From positions 3,782,001-3,846,000 of the forward strand of contig OZ020249.1 of assembly GCA_963971285.1 (NCBI GenBank): a DNA stretch of 64,000 nucleotides. Direction: 5' to 3'. The stretch is from Astropecten irregularis (lineage: Eukaryota > Echinodermata > Asteroidea > Paxillosida > Astropectinidae). The notes beneath the pieces were generated by a model. The model was not told the DNA's origin. It was given only the letters and a program-made list of their open reading frames with translations, and made no database searches. Position numbers and translations under genes: made by a program. This document shows positions 40,047 through 50,668 of this stretch, piece after piece (the stretch's first letter is position 1; each line of letters begins with the position of its first letter).

Positions 40047-40680
40047 AGTGAATGATAATCCGTGGTTAATCATGGTTAACAAATTTCATCGGTTGTAACT
40101 TAAGTCATGATAATCATGGTTAATCGTGGTTATTAAGGATTTTCATTGGTTATAACTCAAGTAATGATAATCCCTGGTTGGTAATGGTTTAGCATGGTTG
40201 TATTCTGAATCTCTTAATGATTATCATGGTTAATCATGGTTATTAATAATGATGATCATGGTTAATCATGGTTATTAAGAATTTTCATTGGTTATAATTC
40301 TTGTAATGATAATCCATGGTTGGTAATGGTTTATCATGCTTGTATTCTGAATCTCTTAATGATAATCATGGTTGTAATCATGGTTGATGCTACTCCTATT
40401 CTGAAATGCTAGTTATGATAACCCATGGCTATATAGTCATGGTTAATAATGCTTCATATTCAGAGGTTCTAGTTATGGTAACCCATGGTTATAGTTATGG
40501 TTAATAATGCTTCATATTCAGAGGTTCTAGTTATGGTAACCCATGGGTATAGTCATGGTTAACAGTGCTCAGATTCTAGTTATGATAATCCAATGCCGGT
40601 CAACATTAATAGTGATTATAAATACATGTACATGTATAATAATCCAAGGTTTAATAGTCATAGTTAATGTTGTTGTGGCA
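40047..40680. repeat. Degenerate tandem repeat of TGATAATCATGGTTAATCATGGTT type
   Basis: Phrases such as AATGATAATCCATGGTTGGTAATGG and GGTTAATCATGGTTATTAA recur many times with irregular spacing. Its last third shows longer units of about 60-65 bases (GCTTCATATTCAGAGGTTCTAGTTATGGTAACC). It ends about 110 bases before the first dystrophin exon. No coding role seen. Confidence 0.75.
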
Positions 40681-40793
40681 TATCAAATAATGGGTCAATT
40701 ATTTGACTGATTGTTTATTTTCAGCCCAGATACTACCTTTCACAGAGGTAAACTTTTTGATTGTTTGGCTTCTTTTTTTACAATCCTTTGTAG

Positions 40794-40966
40794 GTGATCC
40801 AAGAATCTCTGGATGACCTTCAACCCAAGTTTGACCTCTTGAAGACGCGTCAGAATGCCCTGTTGGTCACGGCCAGCGAGAGAGAGCGCACTGCAATCTT
40901 GGAGGTGATGGAACCTGCCGGTCAAGACTGGGAGAGGGTCAACAGAGAATACAGGGACAGGCATGG
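40794..40966 (+). CDS. DMD: Dystrophin exon, equivalent of human DMD exon 43 (end of spectrin repeat 16)
   Basis: Encodes part of the central rod of dystrophin, the submembrane scaffold linking actin to the dystroglycan complex. The acceptor is TTTGTAG|GTG and the donor CATGG|GTAAGT. The exon is 173 nt long, which I recall as exactly the human exon 43 length. It opens in phase 0 and leaves two bases. The translation starts VIQESLDDLQPKF and ends QDWERVNREYRDRHG. The W near the end sits where repeat 16 of the human protein has FQWEKVNKMYKDRQG, the typical last helix of a spectrin repeat, and the run into the next exon (HG/RFE) matches human QG/RFD. The E/K-rich heptads are typical of triple-helical coiled coil. 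The paralogue (utrophin-like versus dystrophin) cannot be decided from this exon; invertebrates usually have one such gene. Confidence 0.93.
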
Positions 40967-41016
40967 GTAAGTCCGGGTACCAGACTTCGATCGTGCTGAG
41001 ATGAGGCTCTAACTGA

Positions 41017-41192
41017 CAGGGGGTGTGATTTATCTGGATTTTCACTGATTTCAGGATTTTTTGTGATCAAAATGTCCGCAGTTGTATTGATTTTCAGCCC
41101 AATTTTGTGGGTTTTAGCCCAATTTTACACTATTTTTCAGGATGTTTTTTTTTTATTTCAGGATTTTTCCGGAAAAGCTAATCACACCCCTG
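41017..41192. mobile_element. MITE with CAGGGGGTGTGATT ends
   Basis: CAGGGGGTGTGATTTATCTGG at the left and CCGGAAAAGCTAATCACACCCCTG at the right. The interior repeats ATTTCAGGATTTTT and GCCCAATTTTG. It starts about 50 bases after the exon 43 equivalent's donor. Confidence 0.75.
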
Positions 41193-41200
41193 CACTGAAT

Positions 41201-41354
41201 AGCGCTCCGCACTTACGCTAAAAATAGCACCGGATCTCAGACAAACATTGCAACCCTGCACGTGTGTGCGTGTGCGCGTCCATGTACACTACGCGTGTGA
41301 GACAATGTTTGTCTGACAGCCGGGGATTTTGTGACGTCATTAGTGCGGAGCGCT
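41201..41354. mobile_element. GCGCTCCGCAC-ended MITE, copy 2
   Basis: TA|GCGCTCCGCACTTACGCTAAA at the left and GTCATTAGTGCGGAGCGC|TA at the right, with TGTTTGTCTGA and TCAGACAAACATTG as inner inverted repeats. Same family as the inner element at 18282. Confidence 0.88.
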
Positions 41355-42103
41355 ATTGAAAGTTTTGTTTTTGTATGGCTATGGCTACAGGTGTTTTCTG
41401 GTGGTAAAAAGGCTGTGGCTTAAGAGCCTGATTCAGGCACTGCCTGAAATCTTCAATTTAAAAAGAAAGAAAAATGCTTTTGGCCGATTTTGTGCATAAG
41501 TTGCTATGTCCTTTTCTTAACACTGCTAACTGTATACAAAATGGATTCGAGCTTGCCCGATGGCTAGGGGCTTATAGGTTTGTTATTTCCATAATTTCAC
41601 CTGAAGTTGAGAAATTAATTAAAAGCCGTTAGCTAAGCTCCCGATTCCGTATTTATTCTACCATCGTCCCCTAACCTTCTCCCTAGCAAAGTCATTTTTT
41701 TCAAGTACCTTTCCTCTGGGTCAGTATCAGACGTAATACTCTGTTTTCCAGTCCCATGATGCTAGATCACGTTACATCTTAGGGTTGTATTCTCAGGATG
41801 ACTTCTTCTCTTATACCCCTTGGTTTGTAGGTAGTAATCAGTCTGTGAACACCTGTATTTGTTGTAGCGGGTCTAAAGTGTTGTTTTTTCTGGGTAGATG
41901 CCTATCGGTCGTTTTTTCCCATTCAGCTAGGTCACGTGATGTGTATTTGGCATCGTCCATGTCTCCGATGTCCTTCGGGATTTCTCCTGAGGGTTAAAGC
42001 GATGCTCTTCTGTCAGTTACCGCTAAATACGATGCGGTTTTCCTTGGTTGTAGGAACCTGGTGTTACTTAAAGCAGCCATATTTTTGCTACACAGCCTGG
42101 GCT

Positions 42104-42312
42104 AGATTTCACAAAGCACTTGGTGTTACTTAAAGCAGTCATATTTTTACTACACAGCCTGGGCTTGATTTCACTAAGCACTAAATATTAATCTTAAGAT
42201 GAGTTGTTCAGTATCACCATATTGATTTGTATTGTGACATCACATGTTGCTTATTAATTAAGATGAATTCACATGTTGAGATGTTAATAGTGCTTCGTGA
42301 AATCAGTCCCTG
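42104..42312. mobile_element. GATTTCAC-ended repeat, tandem left end
   Basis: CTGGGCTAGATTTCACAAAGCAC and CTGGGCTTGATTTCACTAAGCAC stand about 60 bases apart. The right end reads AATAGTGCTTCGTGAAATCAGTCCCTGG. A 50-base stretch with GGTGTTACTTAAAGCAGCCATATTTTTGC is duplicated at the left. Confidence 0.65.
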
Positions 42313-43555
42313 GCCTTGCTGATGACTCTGGTTTCTCATTGGTTGAAACACGGTCACATGGTGTTTCGCAAAAGGCTAGTGTCTCCTGATACAAGCATCT
42401 GAAGAAGCCTTGAACTTGTCCTACTTTCAGGTTGTGCCCATCTGAAGTCTGTGGTTTATAAACCCAGTTTTTTCATTCAGGGGATACTTCTAGAGACGTT
42501 TGATTTCGCAAAGATTTGCAATTCATGTTTTTTAGATGAGTTGTCAATATCACCATTGTGACTTGCATTTTGTCATCACACTTTGTCTTTAATAGTAGTT
42601 AGCTTAAGACTGACAAACATTTTACAGCCAATCTTTTCAGCTTTCGTAAAAGTCCTCCCATGACTTGCATATTGTTTTTGGTTTTTTTCACTGAAATTTG
42701 AAGTTTAAGGAGGGGGGTGATGGCAAGGGGGGCAAAGATTTTTCAAAATTTTGAAAATTACAAAATACTTTTTCCACAAACTCGGTCCAATTATTGTCGA
42801 TCAGTGGCATCTCTGGACAAAACCTCATAAAAGTTCTTCACAGAATTTGGCCGGTGGTCACATAGTGGTCACTAATGATAATTTTTTTTTTTAATTGCAA
42901 ATTCATTTTTATTTTTCAAAAAATTTTAACAGCTGATTTATCCGTGCTTTGTGAAGCATATTAGCGCTAGTTCCCTATTGTCAGTTGTTACAAAAAAAAA
43001 ATTTGAATGAAAATATTTGATGGTGTTTATACTGTGAAAATACAGTGGCATCTTTTTCAATGACCTAAGTGATGGGTAGCAGAGTTCATATTGTGTGTCA
43101 ATCCCTTCTGACCTGGTAGTGACCTTCTATTGGACTTCAGAGGGGTTACATTTCTACTAGCCTTAGGCTGAGGGGAAATAGATACAGTCATGTGGTCATT
43201 CAATCCTTTAGGTTGCATATGCACTATTGCTGGTCAACTGACCGGTTCACAATACGGGGCCATCACACACCAATTGGCCAAAATGGCTTTTTTGCCCCCA
43301 TAACATCATGGGTAATTGCCAACTGATAATGGTAATTAGTAATAATAAAAAGCATTTATACAGTCCGCCATTACTGCAGTGTCCCCACCTGCCTTTTGTC
43401 GGGCAACAAAAGCGAAGTGGTAGGTAGAGAATGCACGGTCATTGAAGCGTGTCTGTAGTGTACAGAAGCATCAGATCATATGTCATGAGCTGTTTGTGGT
43501 GTTTATAACATATTTGTCCTAAACCGAGGTGATATTCGCAGAAAATTGTCAGAAT

Positions 43556-43758
43556 AGCGCTCGATCCGCACTAATAACGTCACACAAGTGATTTGGCCAG
43601 TGCGCGCACGCACAAAATCCCCGGATGTCAGACAAACATTGACTCACACATGTAGTATACACCATGCATGCACGCACACCCACCACACATTTGCATGGTT
43701 GCAATGTTTGTCTGAGATCCGGTGTGATGTCACAGCATTTAGCCCGCTATTTGTAGCG
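43556..43758. mobile_element. GCGCTCCGCAC-type MITE, inverted, diverged copy
   Basis: AGCGCTCGATCCGCACTAATAACGTCACAC at the left. Inner CCGGATGTCAGACAAACATTG and GCAATGTTTGTCTGAGATCCGG are the family's inner inverted repeats. The right end is eroded (GCCCGCTATTTGTAGCGC). About 80 bases before the exon 44 equivalent. Confidence 0.75.
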
Positions 43759-43839
43759 CAAGTTCAGAGCGCTTTTAAAGCAAAATGCAAAGACATATTT
43801 TGTGGACGGCTTTTGTTCTTCTTTTTCTTTTGGATGTAG

Positions 43840-43990
43840 GCGGTTTGAGTTATGTCTGGAGCAGTGGCGGAAGTTTCATTGCGATATGAGGGACCTTGGC
43901 CAGTGGCTGAATCAAGCCGAGAAGATCATCCAGGATTGTCGCAACTCAGCCGGCCGCCTAGACATCAACAAGGCTAGGACAAGACAACTG
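43840..43990 (+). CDS. DMD: Dystrophin exon, equivalent of human DMD exon 44 (start of spectrin repeat 17)
   Basis: The acceptor follows a pyrimidine tract (TTTTGGATGTAG) and the donor is CTG|GTAAGA. It is 151 nt against 148 nt recalled for human exon 44, one codon longer. Its first base completes the Gly codon left open by the previous exon, and it ends in phase 0. The translation has RFELCLEQWRKFHCDMRDLG followed by QWLNQAEKII, lining up with human RFDRSVEKWRRFHYDIKIF/NQWLTEAEQFL. The first W and the QWL pair are the conserved core tryptophans of a spectrin repeat helix A. In vertebrate dystrophin this helix of repeat 17 is part of the nNOS-binding microdomain; whether it binds NOS here is unknown. 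This is the clearest single exon for identifying the gene. Confidence 0.95.
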
Positions 43991-45802
43991 GTAAGAATAA
44001 ATGGGTCACCCTATCAGGTGTACAGCATGATTTGTGATGATTGTCAAGTATTACGTCTGTATCCTCAATGTACCGGTTTTCAAGGGTGCAAGCATTTATT
44101 CCAAGACACGTACAGAAGTAAACTGTTGACATGTAGTTTGGCTTGCGGTTGAGCACGTACCATACACAAAACAAATCAACTGATTGTGTGGTACAGGCCT
44201 GCACGTCGCTATCAGGGACGTATAGAAGGCCAACTCTCAAAAACTTGATACCTCAATAACAGGTACATTGACAATATTAAAATTGCAGGTGTACAGTCAC
44301 AACACTTGCACAACACAAAGCACATCTCCTAAGATTTGAGCCCAAAATTACACTTTTATCTATTCCTCAATTCTTATCCAACAATATAAATCTGAAGTAA
44401 AAAGCACAAAATGAATTGATTTTAGAAGAGACATAATGGTAGCCGTTATAAGAGGTAGAAAAATGCAGCAAAGCAAAATGAAACCTGCACCCCATTTTCA
44501 TTGTTCTCGGAGATACCTTTAAGAGCTGATCATTATGGAAATTTATCATCGTCTTATAAAGAAAAGACGTCTTTTAAATGATACTATCTTGCCCCACCCA
44601 CCTTCCCTTGGCAAATGTCAAGGTAGGATTCCTTCAGGGCACCACTGCTTTTATACCTGCCTATTACATGGATCCTTTAAGCTAACATAACAACATGGCC
44701 GCCGTAGTTTGTGTACACAGACTCGGCCAAGGCTACAGTAATTATCTGAGACAAATCGCTCCGTCGAGACGAGTTTTATACGCCTCGGCCCGGGAATCAA
44801 ATTACCCGTAGAATAATATTGTCCAAGGGACACGCGCTACTCAAAGGAAAACACCGTCTGGATAAATATTCAACAAAAGTCATCAAAGGAGAAGTGTTTG
44901 TATGCCCTCAATAATTACAGCGTACTTAAAACATTCCCGAAGATGTTCTGAATAAAGAACGAAATATAGAATCAAAAATGACTTCCCTTAGTCTTTTTGG
45001 AGTGTGTATAATATTGAGTTATCTGAATATTATCAGTGGATCACCATCTGGTTCTTAAAACCAGTGCAAACTATTAAACATTCTTGAACATTTAAACACA
45101 GATTTATACAGGTAAAGAATTTGTCATCATTTTAGTGATCACATTGAAGGAATAAACACTGAAAAACCCAATTGTATTGGGAATGAAGAAATATTGAAAG
45201 AGTTTAATAATGAATATTTATTGCATTAATATTGGAAAGATTGAATTTCAATAGTAATTATCTTAAAGGTAATATCATACTTTGGTTTTTGTCAAAGAAA
45301 TACAGATTCACGGGCAAAAATATCAAGGAAGATACAGTAACAGTCATCTGTGAAATTTTCAGTCCCATACGGTGCCAACTTTTGAGAAAACAGTGAAAAA
45401 CACCAGCAATATTTTAAAAATCTTTTCCCCGTTATTTTTCATCTTAAAAAGATCAAAATTGTTTTTGGTCATTGGTTTTACTCTTATCTGGGTCCGATTT
45501 CATAAAGCTCTGCGACACGTCACAACTCGATTTGCGACCCGTCATAGCTGCGATGCGTCACATCTATGCGATGAGTCCATAGAGAAAGGATACGTCTTAA
45601 CTTTGCGATGCATTGTAAGTTTTATGAAATTGACCCCAAGATAAATAGGCCTACATCATTTCAATTTTAATGGTATGTTTCTACCATCACCATCTTTATA
45701 CTCTGTAAGTTATAGGTAAATCTGTGAAGATTTCTGTTTGGTATGCTACCGAAGTATGATACTATCTTTAATTAATGAATATTCATGTCTTTTTGATGGC
45801 AG
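43991..45802 (+). other. Intron 44 equivalent (1.8 kb)
   Basis: GTAAGA donor and GATGGCAG acceptor. The 3' third is almost entirely one TTAA-flanked MITE (45263-45771) that itself carries a GATTTCAT-ended insertion. The MITE ends 31 bases before the exon 45 equivalent. I see no other repeat or gene-like signal in 43991-45262. In human this intron is very long and carries the Dp140 promoter; here it is short, and no obvious TATA promoter was seen in it. Confidence 0.85.
45263..45771. mobile_element. TTAA-flanked MITE, family A, with nested GATTTCAT-ended MITE (45489-45640)
   Basis: Outer ends TTAAAGGTAATATCATACTTTGG and CCGAAGTATGATACTATCTTTAA. The nested piece starts GGGTCCGATTTCATAAAGCTC and ends AAGTTTTATGAAATTGACCCC; it interrupts the phrase TTTACTCTTATCTGG ... 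ATAAATA. Its right edge is 31 bases from the exon 45 equivalent. Confidence 0.88.
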
Positions 45803-45978
45803 AGCTTGGAGGAAGGCATTGCCAATCATCAGAGCATGGTCAGTTCGCTCAACAACAATGGCGAGACCATCATTGCTCAGACGTCCACGCCGGACGGTGG
45901 AATGATGAAGGACAAACTAGAGGGTCTGAATGCAAGATGGCGGTCAGTCTGCACAGAGGTCACATCCTGGAAGGAGAG
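45803..45978 (+). CDS. DMD: Dystrophin exon, equivalent of human DMD exon 45 (second half of spectrin repeat 17)
   Basis: The acceptor is TGATGGCAG|AGC and the donor GAGAG|GTGGGC. The length of 176 nt is, as I recall it, identical to human exon 45. It opens in phase 0 and leaves two bases. The translation reads SLEEGIANHQSMVSSLNNNG, then ETIIAQTS, and near the end LEGLNARWRSVCTEV. These align without gaps over most of their length to human LQDGIGQRQTVVRTLNATG, EEIIQQSS and LGSLNLRWQEVCKQL. The RW in the last helix is the conserved repeat tryptophan. The acceptor lies only 31 bases after a MITE end, so its branch point probably lies in or beside transposon sequence. Confidence 0.95.
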
Positions 45979-47323
45979 GTGGGCATGATAAGAGACACTT
46001 TATTGGACCAAAGATGGAGGCTCATTATGTGCATTGATATATGATCAGCCATGTTTGGTCCAACTTCTTAATGGGCATAGACTCACTAGACCTTGGACAG
46101 TTCCAGTTGCCACAGACAGCTATAGGTTACAAAACATTCAATCTTCCTGACAGATGTTTGGACTCAAATGAACACGTTTCTAAAGAGGATGTTCAACACT
46201 CAACAAACCGTGCTTTATTTTTTAGAAATATAATCATTGAATTACTTGACATAAGAAAAAAAATTATCTCACACTGAGCACAGAAAGAGAGTCTTTTATG
46301 ATGATTTTTCTCTCAGCCCGCAAGCTCCCCAAAATTCAGATTGTCTGAATTTCGTCAATGGGGGCAGCAGACAAATTTGTGTGATTTTTGTGATGTCAGA
46401 TATGGGAGCATTTTCTTCAAACTTAATATATAATACGGAATACGTCACATTTTTGCTTGTTCCTGTTGTAACAAATTCAATACTCTTTTTCCTTATTATT
46501 GAAATGAAACATTCTGAACAAACTGTGATCATCTGATTTTGCATTATTAATGGCTCGTAATAGTTTCCGCCATCTTGTTTGGCAAAAATTTGGGCTGTGA
46601 CAGTGCAGAGGTTCTCTTAAAATGCACTAAATTTTTTATGAAGAAAATAGGAATATCTTAAGGGTTAGGAAACAAAGTGGTTGGGCATTGTGTGTATCAG
46701 TGTTGGCATGAAGTATCATTGGCCTATTCTTTGTGCGCATTAGTACAGACTCAGCCATGTTGCTTCCAACTTAGAGAGCCTGTTGTAACACTTTAAAACG
46801 ACTCCAGATAAGGACAGCTTATAGCGCCCTCTTCTGACAAACTTCGAAATGGAAGATGATGTAGCAAAAAACGTAGTGACTTTTATTTGCCTAAAAAACT
46901 GAGTACGATCAATTTCCGAAAGCCAGCAGCATTCATGCATTGCCAATAGATCACAGGTCTGCCGACATGATGGATTTGACAGGAATCAAGAGCTGTTTTC
47001 CTGCTATGACAACTTTAAAATGGCCGCACAAGTCTCATTTTACTGATTGGTCTACATTCCTACTGCCATATTGTATACCACACCACTAATGAAAATACAT
47101 CCCATCGCATATTTCACATACACGTAATGATTATCAATCACGAAGTCGCAAACAAATTGACCAGACCCGTGTTTGATGATGACGCATTCCTCGGTTAGAA
47201 TCCCAAAAAACAATTTCCAATTAAGTCTCCAAACCAATTGCCATGACAATCGTTGTGAGAGGGGATTTACTTCTCTAATATTGATTTTTGTTGTCGTATT
47301 TTTGTTTGTTCTGGCGTTGACAG
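45979..47323 (+). other. Intron 45 equivalent (1.3 kb)
   Basis: GTGGGC donor and GTTGACAG acceptor. I see no repeat family that I could match elsewhere in the window. There is a self-complementary stretch around 46320-46360 (AAATTCAGA / TCTGAATTT). Open frames in it have no spectrin-like character. Confidence 0.8.
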
Positions 47324-47474
47324 GTTTCAAGATGGTGGGGAGCAGCTGGAAGGCTTCCGGGAGGAGTATGAAGAGCTACAGTCATGGTTGGATGAATGCC
47401 AAGGACTTATGGAAGGACCTCAACCCATCCCAGGAGATGATAAGTCATTGCAAGACCTCCTGGACAAAGTCAAG
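47324..47474 (+). CDS. DMD: Dystrophin exon, equivalent of human DMD exon 46 (first part of spectrin repeat 18)
   Basis: The acceptor is GTTGACAG|G and the donor GTCAAG|GTACTA. It is 151 nt, one codon more than the 148 nt recalled for human exon 46. The first base finishes an Arg codon (AG/G), and the exon ends in phase 0. The translation RFQDGGEQLEGFREEYEELQ is followed by SWLDECQGLM and LQDLLDKVK. Human has EFQRDLNEFVLWLEEADNI and LKEKLEQVK at the same places, so the helix A tryptophan (SWL for LWL) and the closing VK are kept. The donor GTACTA is weaker than its neighbours. The open frame runs on into intron sequence on both sides, so the splice sites and phase, not the frame, set the limits. 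Confidence 0.93.
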
Positions 47475-47549
47475 GTACTAGACCTGTTTCATGCAGACTC
47501 AAGGAACGAACCCAACACTCTTGAATACACATTAGGTTGTGTGTCAATC

Positions 47550-48718
47550 TGGGCCCAATTTCATGGAAATTCTTCGCTTACGGTAGCAAGACTTTTGTTT
47601 GGTTACGGTTAGCGTAGGCTTGGGCGGTTTACCGGTTTTACGGTTTTACTCGGTTTTATTTTTCTGTCGGTTTTTTACGGTCGGCATTTTACGAAAACCG
47701 CAAAACCGTCTGCAACATATTTTATTATACATCATGCTGAAAATCGTAATTACTTTGTAAACTTTGTAATTACTGCAAAAGGCACCGAGATATAGACAGA
47801 TAAAAGCGAAAGAAAAGGCCACCTTTTCGGTCGTAAAGCGCCGAAACACCGCCGTACTGTAGCGTAAAAAAACACAGCGTACACGGGCAATAGAGCTCAC
47901 TCGACGGCACACACATCTCGATCGCACGGTGACTACACAGCGACCACGCGGTGTATGTACTGAGTGCTGTGCACGATGCATGGTTTGTTGCGGTCGGAAT
48001 ACCAGGAATTAATAGACTTGGTCCTTGCAATACTTTAGATGTGTTTTTTACGTACGTACGCCTATTGGGTAATTGTGATGGTGCGAATCAGTCGTGTGAG
48101 GGCGCACTACGAACAGCGATCGAACGTTTTGGATCAAGACTATTTGTGTACAAAATGGCTGACCATGCGGTCGGGTGAATTCGAAGTCGAAATGATCGCG
48201 AGCGTACGTCAAATTCAGCGAGCGTTTTCGCTGAAAAAATACCGGTAATTAGGGTCAACATTATCAAGTTTATTCATTATTTCGTTTGTTCGTTCATATT
48301 TTCGTTTGATCGTTTTGCAATTTGAATGGTGATCTTTGGAGACAAGTTGTAACGTTCCTGCGTCTGTGAATTTGCGTTAGGCCCGCTTATTATTTTTGTT
48401 ATGTTTTTTACTAGCCTACGGTTTTACGGTTTTACGGTTTAACCGAGTCAGGGTCTCACGGTTTTGTCGGTTTTTATTTTTTTCAAAACCGCCCAACCTT
48501 AGGTTAGCGTATTTCTTTTTGGTAACGGTAAGTAAGGAATTTGTGCAGAATGCATACAACAGAGTGTTAGCAGAAAATGATCACGGTTACCCTAGAAATT
48601 CTTTGCTAACTGAAATTCTTGCATACGGATTCCATGAAATAGATAACACGTTTGCAGTGCCCGTAAGCACAAACATACATGTATGCCTTAATAACGGATT
48701 CCATGAAATTGGGCCCAT
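47550..48718. mobile_element. GGGCCCAATTTCATGG-ended repeat carrying an hAT-like MITE (47615-48501)
   Basis: The outer copy starts GGGCCCAATTTCATGGAAATTC and ends GGATTCCATGAAATTGGGCCC; an uninterrupted relative lies at 51990-52287. The inner 887-bp element starts TAGGCTTGGGCGGTTTACCGG and ends AAAACCGCCCAACCTTA. GGTTAGCG is present exactly on both sides (47607-47614 and 48502-48509). Frames inside the element show no hAT transposase, so it is non-autonomous. Confidence 0.9.
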
Positions 48719-49114
48719 GTTGCTTTGGTTTGAAGTTACACTAATTTGCATATTTAATGCTGCAATTGTTACCTAATTTCAAGCCATGCTCATGGGCCTT
48801 CCTTCATAATGTGACTTCACCCTAACCCTCATCAGCACCTGCCACACAAGACATGTGCTGTTTACCACACACTACCACAGTCTCCACTGTGGAACTGGAT
48901 CATAAACCACGCATTACTACACAAACCACATTGTAGTGTATTGTGGTATTCAGGATCAGCGCAATAAAATCAGAATCAGTCATTAAAAGTGAAAAATTAT
49001 GTGTTGAAGCAGCACTAGGAAACTGGGCCAATTAATTCTGACACTTTATTTGTAATAGATAGTTACAAAGTCGTCATGGTCATATTAGTTTTATGCATGA
49101 CATGTTAAGAATGC

Positions 49115-49479
49115 TTAAAGGTAGTATCATACTTTGGTAAGAGACCAAAACAGAAATGTTCACAGATTTACATATAATTTACAGGGTATGAAGATGATGC
49201 TGGTAGAAACCTAACGTTAAAATATTTCCGCCTGAAATGGTGTATTTATCCAGAAATTAATAAAACAACGACCGGAAATCTGTTTGATCTTTTAAAAGAT
49301 CAAAAATAAAAGAGAAAAGACTTAAGAAATACTGTGGCCGTTTTTCACGGTTTTCTCAAAATGTTGGCACCGTATGGGACTGAAATTTTCTCAGATGACT
49401 GTTACTGTATCTGTCTTGATATTTTTGCCCATGAATCTGTATTTCTTTGACAAAAACCAAAGTATGATACTACCTTTAA
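49115..49479. mobile_element. TTAA-flanked MITE, family A (near consensus)
   Basis: TTAAAGGTAGTATCATACTTTGG at the left and CCAAAGTATGATACTACCTTTAA at the right are exact reverse complements. GATCTTTTAAAAGATC at the middle is itself a palindrome. Confidence 0.93.
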
Positions 49480-49974
49480 TGTATCCGTGCACAAACGCAA
49501 AGTTCCATTGCAAAGGTGTGAAGCTCTAATTTGCTTGTCATCACTGTATCACATTACCTGATAAAGTTACCGTGATACCTTCTTACTCTAGCGATTGTGA
49601 GTAAATGAATGCAAATTACGGCCTTGGGAACACGGATCCGGTGAAGATTAAATTGCCTCGTTCCTTGAGGCTTCAAGCTCATGACCATTTAGTCAATATG
49701 CAAATGATATGCATATACCCATACTGGCAGCTAGCTGTACATTGAATGGTTACACTGGTTTTATTGCCTTACTTTTCTGTAAATGGAAACCATCAAAGTT
49801 CTAAGGTTTGAGTAACTTTATCCTCGCAGATTAGGTTTGGAGGAATTCTTTGGACTGTAAAGGTTGTATTTCATCAGTTTCTGAGCGAGTAAGCTGTTTG
49901 TAGAGTCCGGGATATTTAATTGCAGCTGTAACTGAAACGAGTTCTGGGTTGTTGGTTTTTTTTGTTTGATGCAG

Positions 49975-50124
49975 GAAAGAGAGAGACAGCTGCCCTCCCG
50001 ACGAGACATTGGTAACCACGTCAACAAGTCTGGCCAAGGACTCCTCATTAGCGGATCTCTCAGCGATAGTCTGGTGTCGGACATCACCGTGGAGCTGAAA
50101 GATCTAAATACTCAATGGCAAAAG
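49975..50124 (+). CDS. DMD: Dystrophin exon, equivalent of human DMD exon 47 (rest of spectrin repeat 18)
   Basis: The acceptor follows a long T tract (TTTGTTTGATGCAG|GAA) and the donor is CAAAAG|GTTTGC. The exon is 150 nt, which I recall as the exact human exon 47 length, with phase 0 at both ends. The translation contains LPSRRDIGNHVNKSGQGLLI and later LKDLNTQWQK. Human has LPLRQGILKQLNETGGPVLV and LKQTNLQWIKV, so LP.R, the N.(S/T)G turn and the final (L/T)NTQW or TNLQW helix are aligned without length change. The donor GTTTGC departs from consensus at +3, but the exon boundary is fixed by homology and by phase with both neighbours. Confidence 0.94.
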
Positions 50125-50668
50125 GTTTGCAGCATTTGCATCATTAAGACAGCTCTCAAATTACGTTCATTTGATAATTTCCGATTAATTTCCGAATTAC
50201 TCTCTTGAAAATCTGATGAGATGTACTGAGCCCCTTGCCAGACAAGGCTATTTACAGGCAACTAGTTCCAGGCAATCTCCAAGAATATAACGTTCATCTT
50301 TAAATTTTCATATAATTTTATTGGGATAGTGAGAAACTGCCTGGAAAATGATAATTAAACTTTCCTTTTTGTATGTGGCTTACTTAAGTTGCTTATAAAA
50401 ATTGTTTGTGTGACACGGGCTTAACACATTCATAGAGAAACTCTAAACTCCCTAAGCTGAAATTTGTACGTCACACAGATGCGCTTAGCACGAAATACTT
50501 CTGGTTAGCAGCCATAGGATATCTACCAAACATCTTATACTGTGATTTGCATTGCTTGTTGCCTGCTTAGCTAGATGACACTTGGCATTTTTTCAGGTCA
50601 TGGGCATTTGAGCAAGTACAAAATTTGCAGAATAATATAGACATATTTTTCTTTGCAATGCAGACAAT

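Larger units (their letters stand above)
40967..43839 (+). other. Intron 43 equivalent (2.9 kb)
   Basis: Bounded by GTAAGT at 40967 and TGTAG at 43839. It contains a CAGGG-ended MITE (41017-41192), immediately followed by a GCGCTCCGCAC-ended MITE (41201-41354). Farther on is a GATTTCAC-ended repeat (about 42104-42312) and a second, inverted GCGCTCCGCAC-type copy (about 43556-43758) that stops about 80 bases before the acceptor. I see nothing recognisable in 41355-42100 or in 42313-43555, apart from G-rich and A/T-rich runs near 42710-42910 and, near 43370, a short stretch resembling 58187-58220. Confidence 0.85.
47475..49974 (+). other. Intron 46 equivalent (2.5 kb)
   Basis: GTACTA donor and GATGCAG acceptor. 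It is mostly mobile DNA: a GGGCCCAATTTCATGG-ended element (about 47550-48718) split by an 887-bp hAT-like MITE (47615-48501), and a full TTAA MITE (49115-49479). I see nothing recognisable in 48719-49114 and 49480-49974. Confidence 0.85.

Noticed and set aside
45372..45644. 90-residue open frame just upstream of the exon 45 equivalent
   Set aside because: It lies wholly within a MITE and its nested insertion.
47646..48248. Several 69-111 residue frames between the exon 46 and 47 equivalents
   Set aside because: They are contained in an hAT-like MITE and do not match a transposase.
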